Positions 52,396 through 61,512 are shown, counted from the stretch's first letter. The stretch: DNA of 64,000 bases from Saprospiraceae bacterium (GCA_016714985.1 JADKBS010000026.1:100241-164240), one strand, 5' to 3'. Notes: a model not told the origin generated them from the sequence alone. Translations and numbers: made by a program.

Positions 52396-54501
52396 CTACA
52401 TATTCGGCCTGAATTCAATGCTTATCTGCATTTGTGGTCCAGGAGACGGAATCGATCGGATATAGAACCCGCTAGGACTGCCATCTGCCCACTTGAGTGA
52501 AACGTGGTTTGGATTCGGGTCTTTAGGCATTATGTCATAGCCTGTAGATGCAGAACTCCCGTCCCAGAGTGCATCATTAAATGGAGGGCCATAAATCGGG
52601 CGGATCATGCGTATGGCATTACGTGCCCAACCTTGGTTTTTATATTCGTTCCATTTTGATGCATCGACACCTACAGGTGCTGGCAGGTTTTCGAAAGTTT
52701 TTGCATCCTCCATGATATGCCAGATGGCGAGCCCCTTGTGTGGCAGGTTTTTGTCATAAGAGTTGCCACCCCAGCGGTTTTCAACAATGAAGTATTCTTT
52801 TTTGCCTCTTTGAACATCATAAAGCAGTAATACTTCGTTGGTGGTTTCCACGTCAAATACAACTTCCTTGTCGGGCGCCATTTGATTTGTGATAACTTTT
52901 GGGTATAACCATCCAAGTTTGAGTTTGTGGAAGGGGTCAAGGTGCGGTGGAAATGATGGACTTTGATCCATTAACGAATAAGGGCCTGCTGCATAAGGTT
53001 GAAATTTATCAAAGTACATGTCCCCTGCACCCAGCAGGATGTGGGAAAGTTCATGTGCCACAAGACCCATGCTTGGTGAAGTACCTATATAAGCTTCAAC
53101 CATAGTAGGTACTTTGACGCCATCGACTATGAGGTCCTGTATCGGATTCTCCCTGCCAACCACGTCTCTTTGGGTTCCAAAAGGATTATTTTGTGGTATG
53201 ACTATCAGTATGCTTAATTCATCCGGGCTTAAGTTCTTGTCTTTATTTTTATCGAACTTGCCAAAGTCAAAAGACGAGTCTGCTTTCCGGATAGCCTCCG
53301 CCCATTTTTCAACGTGCCCGCTTATCCAGCCATCCTTGTTGGCGTCTCCTTCATCTTTGTTGGCCCAGTAGTGTTCTGCTGGTTTGTCGGCATTGAACCA
53401 ACCAAGCAAACCTGCTTTTTCAATCGTAAAATGGTAGTCTGAGTTTTCATTGAAGAAATCCTTTACACTGGGTTTAGGACCAAAAATTGCTTTTTCGATG
53501 TCAGCTTTGGAGGGTGCAGGATGATCTGGCCTGTGCGGATCCCAAAGGATGGCAAGTACCTGACGTTTGGCTTCGATTGGCTTGAGCGAGTAGAAGTTTC
53601 CGGCAAATGACTCATTGGTACCTCGCCACAACGTATTGGTTACGGGATTTTTTGCGAAAACAAACTGACCTCCTGCATAGATTTCTTCTGCCAAAGCCCC
53701 GGTTTTGGTCCAAGTATCAGGCTTGCCCGAGAATTTATAAATTCCCTTGCCATTGGGAGAAATGCCGTACAATGTACCATAGGTATCGACTGCAAACATT
53801 TTTCCCGGGCTACCTACTTTTGTCCACTTCATGGGTTGTCCATCATAGCGGAAGATATCACCCGTTTGTGGATTGGTGGCATACAATTTATCTCCACCCG
53901 CATAAATCTTGGCAGCCGGGCCTCCGATTTGTGTCCATTTTGTTCCAACCCCATCGTACTTCCAAACGCTGGAGCCATCAACGCCCAACGCATAAAGATG
54001 CCCTGGATTGCCAACTGCAAACATTTTACCCGGTCCACCTACTTTGCTCCATTTGTCGCCGATGTAATCATAGCGATAGATGTCTTTGGTATCGGGATTG
54101 ATGGCATATAGTGCATCCCTTCCTCCATAGATTTCGGCGGCAGCACCTCCTATTCTTTTCCAACTCATCGATTTACCTGAGTACTGCATTATGCCAGCGC
54201 CATCCGGCGACAAACCGTATAGGTGACCAATATCAGCAACAACGAAAGTTTTGCCTAGTCCTCCTATTTTTTTCCAAGAACCGGGTATCCAACCGTAAGA
54301 ATAAATGTCACCTGTGCCTGGTTCAACCTTGAATAACATGGTACTTGATTCGATTTGGTCATATCCGACAATGACCTCCTTAACAGGTCCGGAAATTTTC
54401 TCCCATGAATCCTGTGCGTAGAATGTTTTTGGCCATGCAAGGCCAATCATCCCGATGATGATGCTTAAAAAGCATGTGCGATGCATTGTTAAAGGTTTCA
54501 T
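52396..54501 (-). CDS. Secreted tectonin-propeller/EF-hand/M6-like metalloprotease
   Basis: This 701-residue protein has a signal peptide (MHRTCFLSIIIGMIGLAW, after MKPLT). Residues about 32-300 hold six tectonin-type blades (W-x-K-I/V-GG-x-G/A, then LYG-SPDG or LYA-NP-TGDI-RYDG). Two EF-hand-like loops follow (DANKDGWIS near 386; DKNKDKNLSPDE near 415). The protease has VAHELSHILLG near 482 with HExxH, and IVENRWGG / GLAIWHIMED as in M6 immune-inhibitor-A-like enzymes. Tectonin propellers bind surface glycans. The protein may attack other cells or host/algal glycoproteins; no partner gene is visible. ATG 54501 was chosen for the signal peptide. Confidence 0.85.
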   Translation of the reverse strand: MKPLTMHRTCFLSIIIGMIGLAWPKTFYAQDSWEKISGPVKEVIVGYDQIESSTMLFKVEPGTGDIYSYGWIPGSWKKIGGLGKTFVVADIGHLYGLSPDGAGIMQYSGKSMSWKRIGGAAAEIYGGRDALYAINPDTKDIYRYDYIGDKWSKVGGPGKMFAVGNPGHLYALGVDGSSVWKYDGVGTKWTQIGGPAAKIYAGGDKLYATNPQTGDIFRYDGQPMKWTKVGSPGKMFAVDTYGTLYGISPNGKGIYKFSGKPDTWTKTGALAEEIYAGGQFVFAKNPVTNTLWRGTNESFAGNFYSLKPIEAKRQVLAILWDPHRPDHPAPSKADIEKAIFGPKPSVKDFFNENSDYHFTIEKAGLLGWFNADKPAEHYWANKDEGDANKDGWISGHVEKWAEAIRKADSSFDFGKFDKNKDKNLSPDELSILIVIPQNNPFGTQRDVVGRENPIQDLIVDGVKVPTMVEAYIGTSPSMGLVAHELSHILLGAGDMYFDKFQPYAAGPYSLMDQSPSFPPHLDPFHKLKLGWLYPKVITNQMAPDKEVVFDVETTNEVLLLYDVQRGKKEYFIVENRWGGNSYDKNLPHKGLAIWHIMEDAKTFENLPAPVGVDASKWNEYKNQGWARNAIRMIRPIYGPPFNDALWDGSSASTGYDIMPKDPNPNHVSLKWADGSPSGFYIRSIPSPGPQMQISIEFRPNM

Positions 54502-54884
54502 CTTACTGTGATTTGTGTTAAAGATTCGAAAGGGGATTGATGTTGTACATCTCTTTAATCTCCTTTTTTTTCCAAATCTCACGCTTAATCTTTTGATAAT
54601 TTCTGACTTATTGTTCCAACTTCTGAACAACGCCGATATTCTATTACACCTATTGTTTCAATTTATGGACTATTGTTACAGCCATATTCATGAGGCCTTT
54701 GGATGAGGGCTGTAACAAAGGTTATACCCTGCGAAAAAACATCAGCCAGATGCTTTAGCAGTTCATAAGTTGGATAACCATCGCAGATTTCGTTTGGTCT
54801 CAAGCTGAAAATCGGAGCCGAGCACCCATTGGGCATTTCCCTTGGAATTGGTCGGTCAATGCAGCGAGCGACCCCAAAGGGGCA
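54502..54884. other. Upstream region of the protease gene, no gene seen
   Basis: A T-rich leader with no clear TAnnTTTG box on the minus strand. The short reading frames here have no recognisable content. Confidence 0.45.
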
Positions 54885-54975
54885 TGCTGCGGCTATGGTG
54901 GTGGACACGGAGGTAAGCCCCAAAGGGGCGAACGGAGGGGCCGACGACGTGGCGGCAGGAGGGGCAGCGGCCTAC
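54885..54975. repeat. 91-bp direct repeat, left copy
   Basis: It begins TGCTGCGGCTATGG and contains ACACGGAGGTAAGCCCCAAA and GCCGACGACGTGGCGGCAGG. The copy at 56142-56232 is nearly identical, with only a handful of mismatches. Together they flank the second KilA-N gene. Confidence 0.85.
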
Positions 54976-55190
54976 ACAACAAACAATCATTTTGGTATTC
55001 TAGCTGAAATGCAGGACTTTTCACCTTATTTCCGTCACGTTCTCTAAGAGTATGTATTCCTGTAAATTTGCGCAGCTTTATGCATAGGCGTACAAGCATG
55101 CTTCAAGCGCAATTTTTGGAATTACCTATTGGATTGGGCTGAGGATGCTTTCAGGCTGGATAAAAGCCAATTGAAGCGGTTATTAGGCCA

Positions 55191-55226
55191 GATTCTAATT
55201 CCCCCGAATTCGGGGGAATTAGAATC
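55191..55226. repeat. 36-bp perfect palindrome upstream of KilA-N copy 2
   Basis: The first half is GATTCTAATTCCCCCGAA, and the second half is its exact reverse complement with no loop, centred on GAATTC. It lies 43 bp before the KilA-N ATG. A perfect loopless palindrome of this length is unstable in many hosts, so it is either young or protected. Confidence 0.92.
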
Positions 55227-55269
55227 CGCAGGGAAGCAAGGTTTCCAATTTACCAAAAAGCAAGATACC

Positions 55270-56097
55270 ATGTCAAAACGTACCATCCATGTACAGGGCC
55301 ACGAAATCAAGCTCATGGCCTCGGAGCAGTCGGACTTCATCTCACTGACCGACCTTACCCAAGGGTTTGAGGGCGGCAGCGGCCTCATCGAAAAATGGCT
55401 GCGGAACAAGAACACGGTGGAGTTCCTGGGTATGTGGGAAAAGCTGTACAACCCTGATTTTGGGCACAACAACTATGAGAAAATATTCCGGGAGGCAGGG
55501 CTGAACAGATTCATGCTCTCCGTGAAACGATGGATAGAGCAGACCGGGGCCATCGGCATAAAGGGGAGTGCTGGGCGCTATGGCGGCACCTATGCGCACA
55601 AGGACATAGCGCTGGAGTTTTGTTCGTGGCTCAGCCCCTTGTTCAAATTGTACGTGATACGGGAATTTGACCGACTAAAGCAGGAGGAGCACGACCGACT
55701 GGCCATTGAATGGGACGTGCGCAGGTTGCTCTCCAAGGTCAACTATTTCATCCATACCGATGCCGTCCGCTCGAACCTCGTGCCCATCATTGACTGGAAC
55801 ACCCGGAAGGAAGGTTTTTTCTTTGCCAGCGAGGCCGATGTGCTGAACGTGGCGGTGTTCGGCATGACTGCCGGCCAGTGGCGGCAAGCCTATCCCAATT
55901 TAAAGGGCAATATGCGCGACCATGCCTCGCACGAGCAGCTCGTCGTTTTGGCGAACCTGGAGGCCATGAACGCGGAAATGATACGCGAAGGGCTGTCGCA
56001 GGACGAGCGCGCCAGAAAGCTCAACGAAATAGCGGTCTATCAGATGCGGGTACTGGGCAATTTGTCCGTCATGGCGCAGTTGCCCAATGGTAAATGA
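55270..56097 (+). CDS. KilA-N domain protein, copy 2
   Basis: This 275-residue paralogue of the protein at 49120-49968 shares the block order: FISLTDLTQGF, NTVEFLGMWEKLYNPDFG, IGIKGSAGRYGGTYAHKDIA, FCSWLSPLFKLY, NYFIHTDAVRSNLVPIIDWN and FFFASEADVLNVAVFGMTA. By eye about half the residues match. ATG 55270 is used because the upstream open stretch runs through the palindrome and has no family similarity. It is a lone gene in the opposite orientation to copy 1, flanked by the 91-bp direct repeats, which suggests duplication or transposition as a unit. Confidence 0.85.
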   Translation: MSKRTIHVQGHEIKLMASEQSDFISLTDLTQGFEGGSGLIEKWLRNKNTVEFLGMWEKLYNPDFGHNNYEKIFREAGLNRFMLSVKRWIEQTGAIGIKGSAGRYGGTYAHKDIALEFCSWLSPLFKLYVIREFDRLKQEEHDRLAIEWDVRRLLSKVNYFIHTDAVRSNLVPIIDWNTRKEGFFFASEADVLNVAVFGMTAGQWRQAYPNLKGNMRDHASHEQLVVLANLEAMNAEMIREGLSQDERARKLNEIAVYQMRVLGNLSVMAQLPNGK

Positions 56098-56141
56098 TAA
56101 GCCATGGCCTGTCCTGAACCCTTTTTGTTCAGTGCTTTGAG

Positions 56142-56232
56142 TGCTGCGGCCATGGCGGCGGACACGGAGGTAAGCCCCAAAGGGGCGAACGGATGGGCCG
56201 ACGACGTGGCGGCAGGAGCAGCGGTGGCCTAC
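56142..56232. repeat. 91-bp direct repeat, right copy
   Basis: It matches the left copy at 54885-54975 in the same orientation. It starts 45 bp after the KilA-N stop codon. Confidence 0.85.
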
Positions 56233-56514
56233 CCGGGCATTGGGTAGCTGAGCGGACGGCTGCGTTAGCCCCTGTGGGACTGGCGGTAGGGTGGGGGAGG
56301 GGTGCGCTGCCGGGAGCGGATTGGCTGGGGCATCGCTGCTGGCTGTAGGCTTTTGGTTAGTTGCCATGCCAAGCAACCGCCGAAGCTGCTTTTTCGTCTC
56401 GTGAGGGAAATCGGAGCCGAGGCTTGGGTTTTGTTCCAATTGCTTTTCGAAGATGGTGACGGTGGCCCATGTGTATTACCCTTGGCCAGTTGGTGGAGCG
56501 ATTTTCTATGGTCG
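56233..56514. other. Possible decayed gene piece, minus strand
   Basis: The minus strand has an open stretch reading ATVTIFEKQLEQNPSLG, then FPHETKKQLRRLLGMATNQK, without an ATG start and running into Pro-rich sequence. The phrase GGCCACCGTCACCAT at its beginning also occurs at the start of the coiled-coil gene (SPHLATVTI), so it may be a shuffled piece of a related gene. Nothing else is visible. Confidence 0.3.
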
Positions 56515-57950
56515 TCAATCATCGTCATCGTCCCAGAAGTCATCCAGTTCTTTTTGCTTCTTTTTCTGTTTGGCGGCACCTGCAATATTGGGGGCAAATC
56601 GAGCAATCGCCTCCGCTCCAAACAGGATAGGGGCTGCTTCGAAACTAATGTCAATCACATATCTGTCTGTAAGAATGTAGTATCCCTGTGGAAGGGTGAT
56701 TTCAAGCTCACTATTGGCATAACCTGTTTGTAGGTATAGCGTCTCGGATACAAATCGCTGGAAGCCGTCTTCACGTTGGCTATTGATATGGTCAATGTGC
56801 CCCTTTGCGAATAGCGCCAATGAATGGTGGCAATCGAACTTCGCTAACGCTTTCCCCTTCTTCCTGAAATTGATTTTTGCCAAAACACCGCCAGTCAGGG
56901 CGAGGGCAATCATCTTGTTATGTGCCATGATGTGGCAACCATGAAGGGTCGCCATTTTCAAGGAAAGGAATGTAGCCATGTCAATTCCTGATAGATCGAA
57001 GGGTTCTTGTTTCAGGAAATTGGCCCCTATATTATTATATGGCATTGCGAAACTGCCGGAGAAATTAGGAAGTTGCTGGTCGAAGACGTCAGACAATAGT
57101 TTCCGCCAATCTTGGGGCAATACGGCTGTATCACGAAGTCCGCTGGTTACCAGCGAATAAAATTCTTCTTGATTAATTGAATATAATGGTTGTTTTTCCA
57201 AAACCCGTCCAAACGATTCAATTCTATAATAGCTGGATTTATTGGCTCTTTTGCCAAGCAAAATGCCCAAAAGGTAATCCAAAGCCTCGGCTTGTACTTC
57301 GAAAAAGCCTTCTTGCTTTTTTTCAGCATCCTTCAATGCTGCTTCCTTTTCTTGGATGGCAACCAGTAAGTTATCAATATTGGTTTGCTCCCCCTCCAAG
57401 GCAGTTTGGGAGCGGTGGCAATTTGTCCTCCAAGACAGCAATTTCAGCGGCCAATTTGTTGGCCTCGTTGGGGAAGGCCTTCAGTTGTTCATGGTGCTTG
57501 GTCTTTTTGTTCTCCAGTTCTGCGATGCGGTTGATGTAAAAATCATCACTAGCAAGCGCCTTTATTTGGTTGATTTCTGTGTCAATCTGGGCAATGGCCT
57601 CTTCAATTTCTTTCTGTTTTTCAGGGAAGCTGTTTTGCTTTTCCGTCTTACCAGCTATTTCTTGTATAAGTTCTGCTTTTTGCGCATCCAATTTTTTCAA
57701 GGCCTCATTCGAATTGACAAGGGTTGCACTATGTGCAGCTATGGTATTTTTCAAGTTGTTGACAAAGGCTTCGTAATCCGTATTGGGGATTTCACCAACC
57801 AGATACGCCTCGATTTCTTTGTCGTCCTTGAAGCTCGTCAGTTCCTGAAAAAGGGCTTTTGTCGAGGACAAGGAAGTGTCCAAATAAAAGTCGTCAATGG
57901 TGACGGTGGCCAGGTGCGGCGATTTTTCCTTTTAGTTCGATTAAGCTCAC
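56515..57950 (-). CDS. Unknown protein of about 475 residues with long coiled coil, two frame breaks
   Basis: Reading leftwards from GTG 57950: SLIELKGK, then (one A short at 57923-57927) SPHLATVTIDDFYLDTSLSS, and a helical stretch. A strong coiled coil of about 150 residues follows (ALKKLDAQKAELIQEIAGKT, IAQIDTEINQIKALASDDF). After a second break near 57415 comes ALEGEQTNIDNLLVAIQEKE, and then a globular C-terminal domain of about 230 residues (SFAMPYNNIGANFLKQEPFD; ITLPQGYYILTDRYVIDISF) ending in FWDDDDD. I do not recognise any family and see no catalytic motif. It is the last gene of the hsd-rhuM transcription unit, so defence is possible. Confidence 0.65.
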
Positions 57951-58215
57951 AGTGTTGGGTAATTTGTATCGAAAATCAAATCCAATCTTGCCAAAGGTGG
58001 TGGGGTTGGTTGACGAAACTTGGCGATCGAATTTTCAAAAAATGTTGCTTGCGGAAGCGTTATCAAGCAGGAGGGTGGAGCCTTGATATTGTTCTCAGGA
58101 CAAAATTGCAGGCAGGACTTTTGAAACGAAAGGCGATATTATTAGCTGTGGTGAAAATGGGCTTAGACGTGGTAAAATCGGTGAAATCCGTGGAGTGATT
58201 TCTATTGGTCAGCAT
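57947..58215 (-). CDS. Small unknown ORF (about 89 residues, one frame break)
   Basis: From ATG 58215 the frame reads MLTNRNHSTDFTDFTTSKPI and on to LRTISRLHPP. It then shifts by one base near 58075 to CLITLPQATFFENSIAKF and LARLDLIFDTNYPTL with a TGA that overlaps the GTG of the coiled-coil gene as GTGA. The overlap and the amino-acid make-up suggest a real small gene coupled to its neighbour. No family is recognised. Confidence 0.35.
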
Positions 58216-58250
58216 TGAGCATTATTGCTTCCAATAGCAGTCTATTTGTT

Positions 58251-58520
58251 TCAATTCCTCTCGGTGCGATTAAAGGGCCTTGGCTTGCGGTCGGTGACCT
58301 CGTCGAGGGTGAAGCGAGCGCCGCAAAACAGCTTCTTGCCCCGCTTGACGGCGAGGTAAACCTGGTCACCAGACTGTGCGCCCCTGCGGGTGAAGCCAGC
58401 GACCTTCTCCTCGATGCACAGGTAGTAGTTTTCGAGGGAAGTGGAACAGTTGAGGATGCGGGTGGCGCAACTCATGGGTTTGTTGGTTAAATACTGGGTG
58501 GGAAATGATTTGACCCTCAT
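58251..58520 (-). CDS. Small ORF with EVE/PUA-like fragment
   Basis: ATG 58520 overlaps the rhuM stop as ATGA, a strong sign of coupling. The 89-residue product contains YYLCIEEKVAGFTRRGAQSG, DQVYLAVKRGKKLFCGARFT and LDEVTDRKPRPF. It resembles the first half of an EVE/PUA-like domain, a fold used to read modified bases in restriction systems, but the second half is missing, so it may be truncated or frameshifted. Confidence 0.45.
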   Translation of the reverse strand: MRVKSFPTQYLTNKPMSCATRILNCSTSLENYYLCIEEKVAGFTRRGAQSGDQVYLAVKRGKKLFCGARFTLDEVTDRKPRPFNRTERN

Positions 58521-59531
58521 GTCCACTTTCCCAGCATCCGCTTCGCCTCTCGGTCAAAATCGGACTCGTATGTTTGGTCTTGTACCAATCGGAACTTTTC
58601 GTATTCCTGTCCGGCCAGCGACTTGGCCACTTCTGCCGATACCGTTCCTGCATTGGTCAGCACTTCGTATTCGTTGAACTTCAGGAAGGCGTCCAGTTTC
58701 TCCACCCAATCCCGCATGTACATGGTTTTTTGGCGCTCCGCTTGGTTTTCGGCATTGTCGAGGTACATGGTCACGATGCGGTTGAGCGCCTTGATTTCCG
58801 GCTCGTCGAGGTAGTTCTTGGCGATGGACACATCGCTTTTCAGGATTTTGCCCGAAGGCGACTTTTTCCAATTGGTCCGGCCCATGTTGGGCTTTTCGGC
58901 GCTGGCTCGGCTGGCGATGATTTCGGCAGCGGTCATGCCCGGTGATGGCCCATTCCAGTTTGTCCTGCACCGTTTTGTAGAAGGCCTGGGTCAGCTCCGA
59001 TTTTGGGTCGTAGTCTATGCTGCACTCGGCGTAGATGTCCGTGATTTTCTGGTAAAAGCGCCGTTCGCTCGCCCGGATTTCCCGGATGCGTTCGAGCAGT
59101 TCCTGAAAATAGTCCTTGCCTAAGTGCTTGCCCTGTTTCAGCCGCTCGTCGTCGAGCACAAAGCCCTTGATGATGAACTCCTTCAAGGTCTGCGTGGCCC
59201 AGATGCGGAACCTCGTCGCTTGATGGCTGTTCACCCGGTAGCCCGTGGCGATGATGGCGTCGAGGTTGTAGAAGTCTATCTCCCTCGCCACCTCCCGGTG
59301 GCCCTCGGTTTGAACTATCCGGAATTTCCGGACAGTTGCCGCCAAATCCAGTTCCCCCGTTTTATAGATGTTCTGCAAATGCTCGCTGATGGTGCGCACA
59401 TCCACCCCGAATAGCTCCGCCATTTTCTTCTGGCTCAGCCAAAAAGTCTCCCCTTCGTACAGCACTTCCACCTTCACCGCCCCATCGGGGGCCGTGTAGA
59501 GCAGTATGTCGTTGAATTGTGGTGTTTGCAT
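58517..59531 (-). CDS. RhuM-family protein, one frame break
   Basis: The N-terminal part MQTPQFNDILLYTAPDGAVK, EGETFWLSQKKMAELFGVDV and DFYNLDAIIATGYRVNSHQA matches the RhuM/Bro-like domain found in mobile islands and type I restriction operons. After EWAITG the frame changes (an extra G in the CCC run at 58938-58940) to MTAAEIIASRASAEKPNMGR, DNAENQAERQKTMYMRDWVE and ...REAKRMLGKWT. Joined, it has about 337 residues, the family length. The molecular function is not established. It is 49 bp downstream of hsdS. Confidence 0.85.
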
Positions 59532-59535
59532 GCTA

Positions 59536-59578
59536 ATTGGTCATTTTGTCATTGGTCATTTGGGTCATTGGTCATTTT
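59536..59578. repeat. ATTGGTC heptamer array between hsdS and rhuM
   Basis: Units ATTGGTC, ATTTTGTC, ATTGGTC, ATTTGGGTC, ATTGGTC alternate 7-9 nt lengths and fill nearly all of the gap between the two genes. Confidence 0.75.
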
Positions 59579-59580
59579 AC

Positions 59581-60804
59581 CTAGCCCTTCACCAACTCCC
59601 CCCGAAACGCCTTCGCCAGCAGCGCCTGCGGCAGCCCCTCCACCTTCTCCCGCAATGCCTCGTACCTCGCCTCCAAACGGTCGGCCACAGCGAAAAGGGA
59701 CTGCACCCGGCGAACGATTTCTTGTTGCTCGGGGAGGGGAGGGAGGGGGATTTCCAAATCTTGTATTTCTTTTGAATTGATGTTGTTTACACCGCTTGTG
59801 GACTTAGCCGTCTGTTCAATCTGAAAGCGAAGTTTGTACGATGAAAGCGCTAAATTCAGGTATTCAGGAAGAAGCCGTTTTTTATTTGCTCTCAACCGCA
59901 TTAAATATCCAGCATAGAGAAATCCAACCTCAGATTTCCCAGCAATCGCAGCCTTTCCGACCAATGAAACACTTCCATTTGAACGAATAATCAACACATC
60001 CCCTTCTTCGAGTTTTAATTTATCGTATTCGGATTGGTCAAATTCAGCGTATTTCAAATCGGATTGGTCAATTACGCCATTGCCAATATTTGGAATCCTC
60101 AAAACTGGTGTACCATGAACTTCTTCAATACATTTCTTGGATGTACCGTATTTAATCTCATCTAAAACATCACCCAATCTTACAATTTCACCTGAAAAGT
60201 TGTGGTCAATCACCGACTGCCGGAACCGCCGCAAGATGCCCGGCAGCCGCTCCATGCGCTCCCGTGCGCTGCCCACCTTCGCCAGCACGGCGTCCAGCTT
60301 CGCCACGATGCGGTGCTGTTCGGGGAGGGGGGGGAGGGGGAGGGGGATTGCATCGAAGGAGCTTTTTCTCACAGAAGGTACAGCATTCCCAGCGCTCAAA
60401 TCAGATAAGTCAACCGTCTTTAGGAAGTAGTACAATAGTTTAGAATCAATAACTTTTTCATCAGCAAGAACACCCATTGCATTATTATCAATGACTGAGG
60501 GCTGCGCCAAAATACCACGTCTATTTAATTTTAATGCTTCTCCAATTTTTGCGAAAACTATTGTCTTTTCAGGAAGAACTGTCGCTCTTAGTTTCTTTGC
60601 GATTTCAGTAGAAATATAATTTTCTGTTTCATTGATAAACACTTTTCCAGATTGAACTTCTCTTGAAATATCTCCAACTTTGAAAACGGGAATTTCACCC
60701 GTTTTGAATCCTTGAAATTCCTTTGGGAAACCACTTCCAGAGAAAGATTTGCTTACATCTTCCATTTTTAATGCTTCCCACCCCTTCGGCAATCTATTTT
60801 CCAT
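59581..60804 (-). CDS. hsdS: Type I restriction-modification specificity subunit HsdS
   Basis: This 407-residue protein has two target-recognition domains. TRD1 starts LPKGWEALKMEDVSKSFSGS, and TRD2 starts SGEIVRLGDVLDEIKYGTSK. Each is followed by the conserved helical spacer entry IPLPLPPLPEQHRIVAKLDA (near residue 150) and IPLPPLPEQQEIVRRVQSLF (near 360). It sets the DNA target of the HsdM methylase. The first codons, ATGGAAAATAGATTGCC, are echoed in every unit of the REP array that lies immediately upstream. Confidence 0.93.
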   Translation of the reverse strand: MENRLPKGWEALKMEDVSKSFSGSGFPKEFQGFKTGEIPVFKVGDISREVQSGKVFINETENYISTEIAKKLRATVLPEKTIVFAKIGEALKLNRRGILAQPSVIDNNAMGVLADEKVIDSKLLYYFLKTVDLSDLSAGNAVPSVRKSSFDAIPLPLPPLPEQHRIVAKLDAVLAKVGSARERMERLPGILRRFRQSVIDHNFSGEIVRLGDVLDEIKYGTSKKCIEEVHGTPVLRIPNIGNGVIDQSDLKYAEFDQSEYDKLKLEEGDVLIIRSNGSVSLVGKAAIAGKSEVGFLYAGYLMRLRANKKRLLPEYLNLALSSYKLRFQIEQTAKSTSGVNNINSKEIQDLEIPLPPLPEQQEIVRRVQSLFAVADRLEARYEALREKVEGLPQALLAKAFRGELVKG

Positions 60805-60820
60805 ACGATTCGAGTTTGAT

Positions 60821-61482
60821 GGAGGGCGGAATTTATTCCGCCTCGTATTGCTTGCAAAAGGCGGAATAAATTCCGCCCTCCACTGGCAACTGCTTTTCCA
60901 TACGTTTGATTTTCAGTGATTTGCGTTTAAGAAGGGCGGAATTTATTCCGCCTCGTATTGCTGCAAAAGGCGGAAAAAATTCCGCCCTCCACTGGCAACT
61001 GCTTTTCCATACGCTTGATTTTCAGTGATTTGTGCGTTTAAGGAGGACGGAATTTATTCCGCCTCGTATTGCTTGCATAAGGCGGAATAAATTCCGCCTT
61101 CCACTGCAACTGCTTTTCCATACGTTTGATTTTCAGTGATTTGTGCGTTTAAGGAGGGCCGAATTTATTCCGGCTCGTATTGATTGGAAGAGGATGAATA
61201 TATTCCGCCCTCCACTGGCAACTGCTTTTCCATACGTTTGATTTTCAGTGATTTGTGCGTTTAAGGAGGGCGGAATTTATTCCGCCTCGTATTGCTTGCA
61301 AAAGGCGGAATAAATTCCGCCCTCCACTGGCAACTGCTTTTCCATACGCTTGATTTTCAGTGATTTGTGCGTTTAAGGAGGGCGGAATTTATTCCGCCTC
61401 GTATTGCTTGCAAATGGCGGAATAAATTCCGCCTTCCACTGGCAACTGCTTTTCCATACGTTTGATTTTCAGTGATTTGTGA
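60821..61482. repeat. REP array 1: six tandem units between hsdM and hsdS
   Basis: Six units of about 111 bp start at 60821, 60932, 61042, 61153, 61265 and 61377. Each has a REP pair, GGAGGGCGGAATTTATTCCG ... CGGAATAAATTCCGCCCTCC around TCGTATTGCTTGC, followed by a 50-bp spacer containing CTGCTTTTCCATACGTTTGA. On the minus strand the spacer carries ATGGAAAAGCAGTTGCC, close to the hsdS start, and opens a 22-codon mini-ORF (MEKQLP...) ending in the REP. Unit four is mutated. The palindrome matches array 2 beside the RAYT gene. Confidence 0.92.
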
Positions 61483-61512
61483 ATTAAGAACGGTCTGTGC
61501 GCCCGTGCGCCC

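Noticed and set aside
55129..55269. N-terminal extension of KilA-N copy 2
   Set aside because: The in-frame stretch crosses the 36-bp palindrome and has no counterpart in copy 1. ATG 55270 starts the conserved part.
57356..58198. 280-codon plus-strand frame
   Set aside because: Antisense to the coiled-coil gene and its small upstream neighbour. It is Phe/Leu/Cys-rich without a plausible membrane topology.
60821..61482. CRISPR array
   Set aside because: Units are regularly spaced, but the whole 111-bp unit is repeated, including the spacer. There are no unique spacers and no cas genes, and the core is a long palindrome of the REP type.
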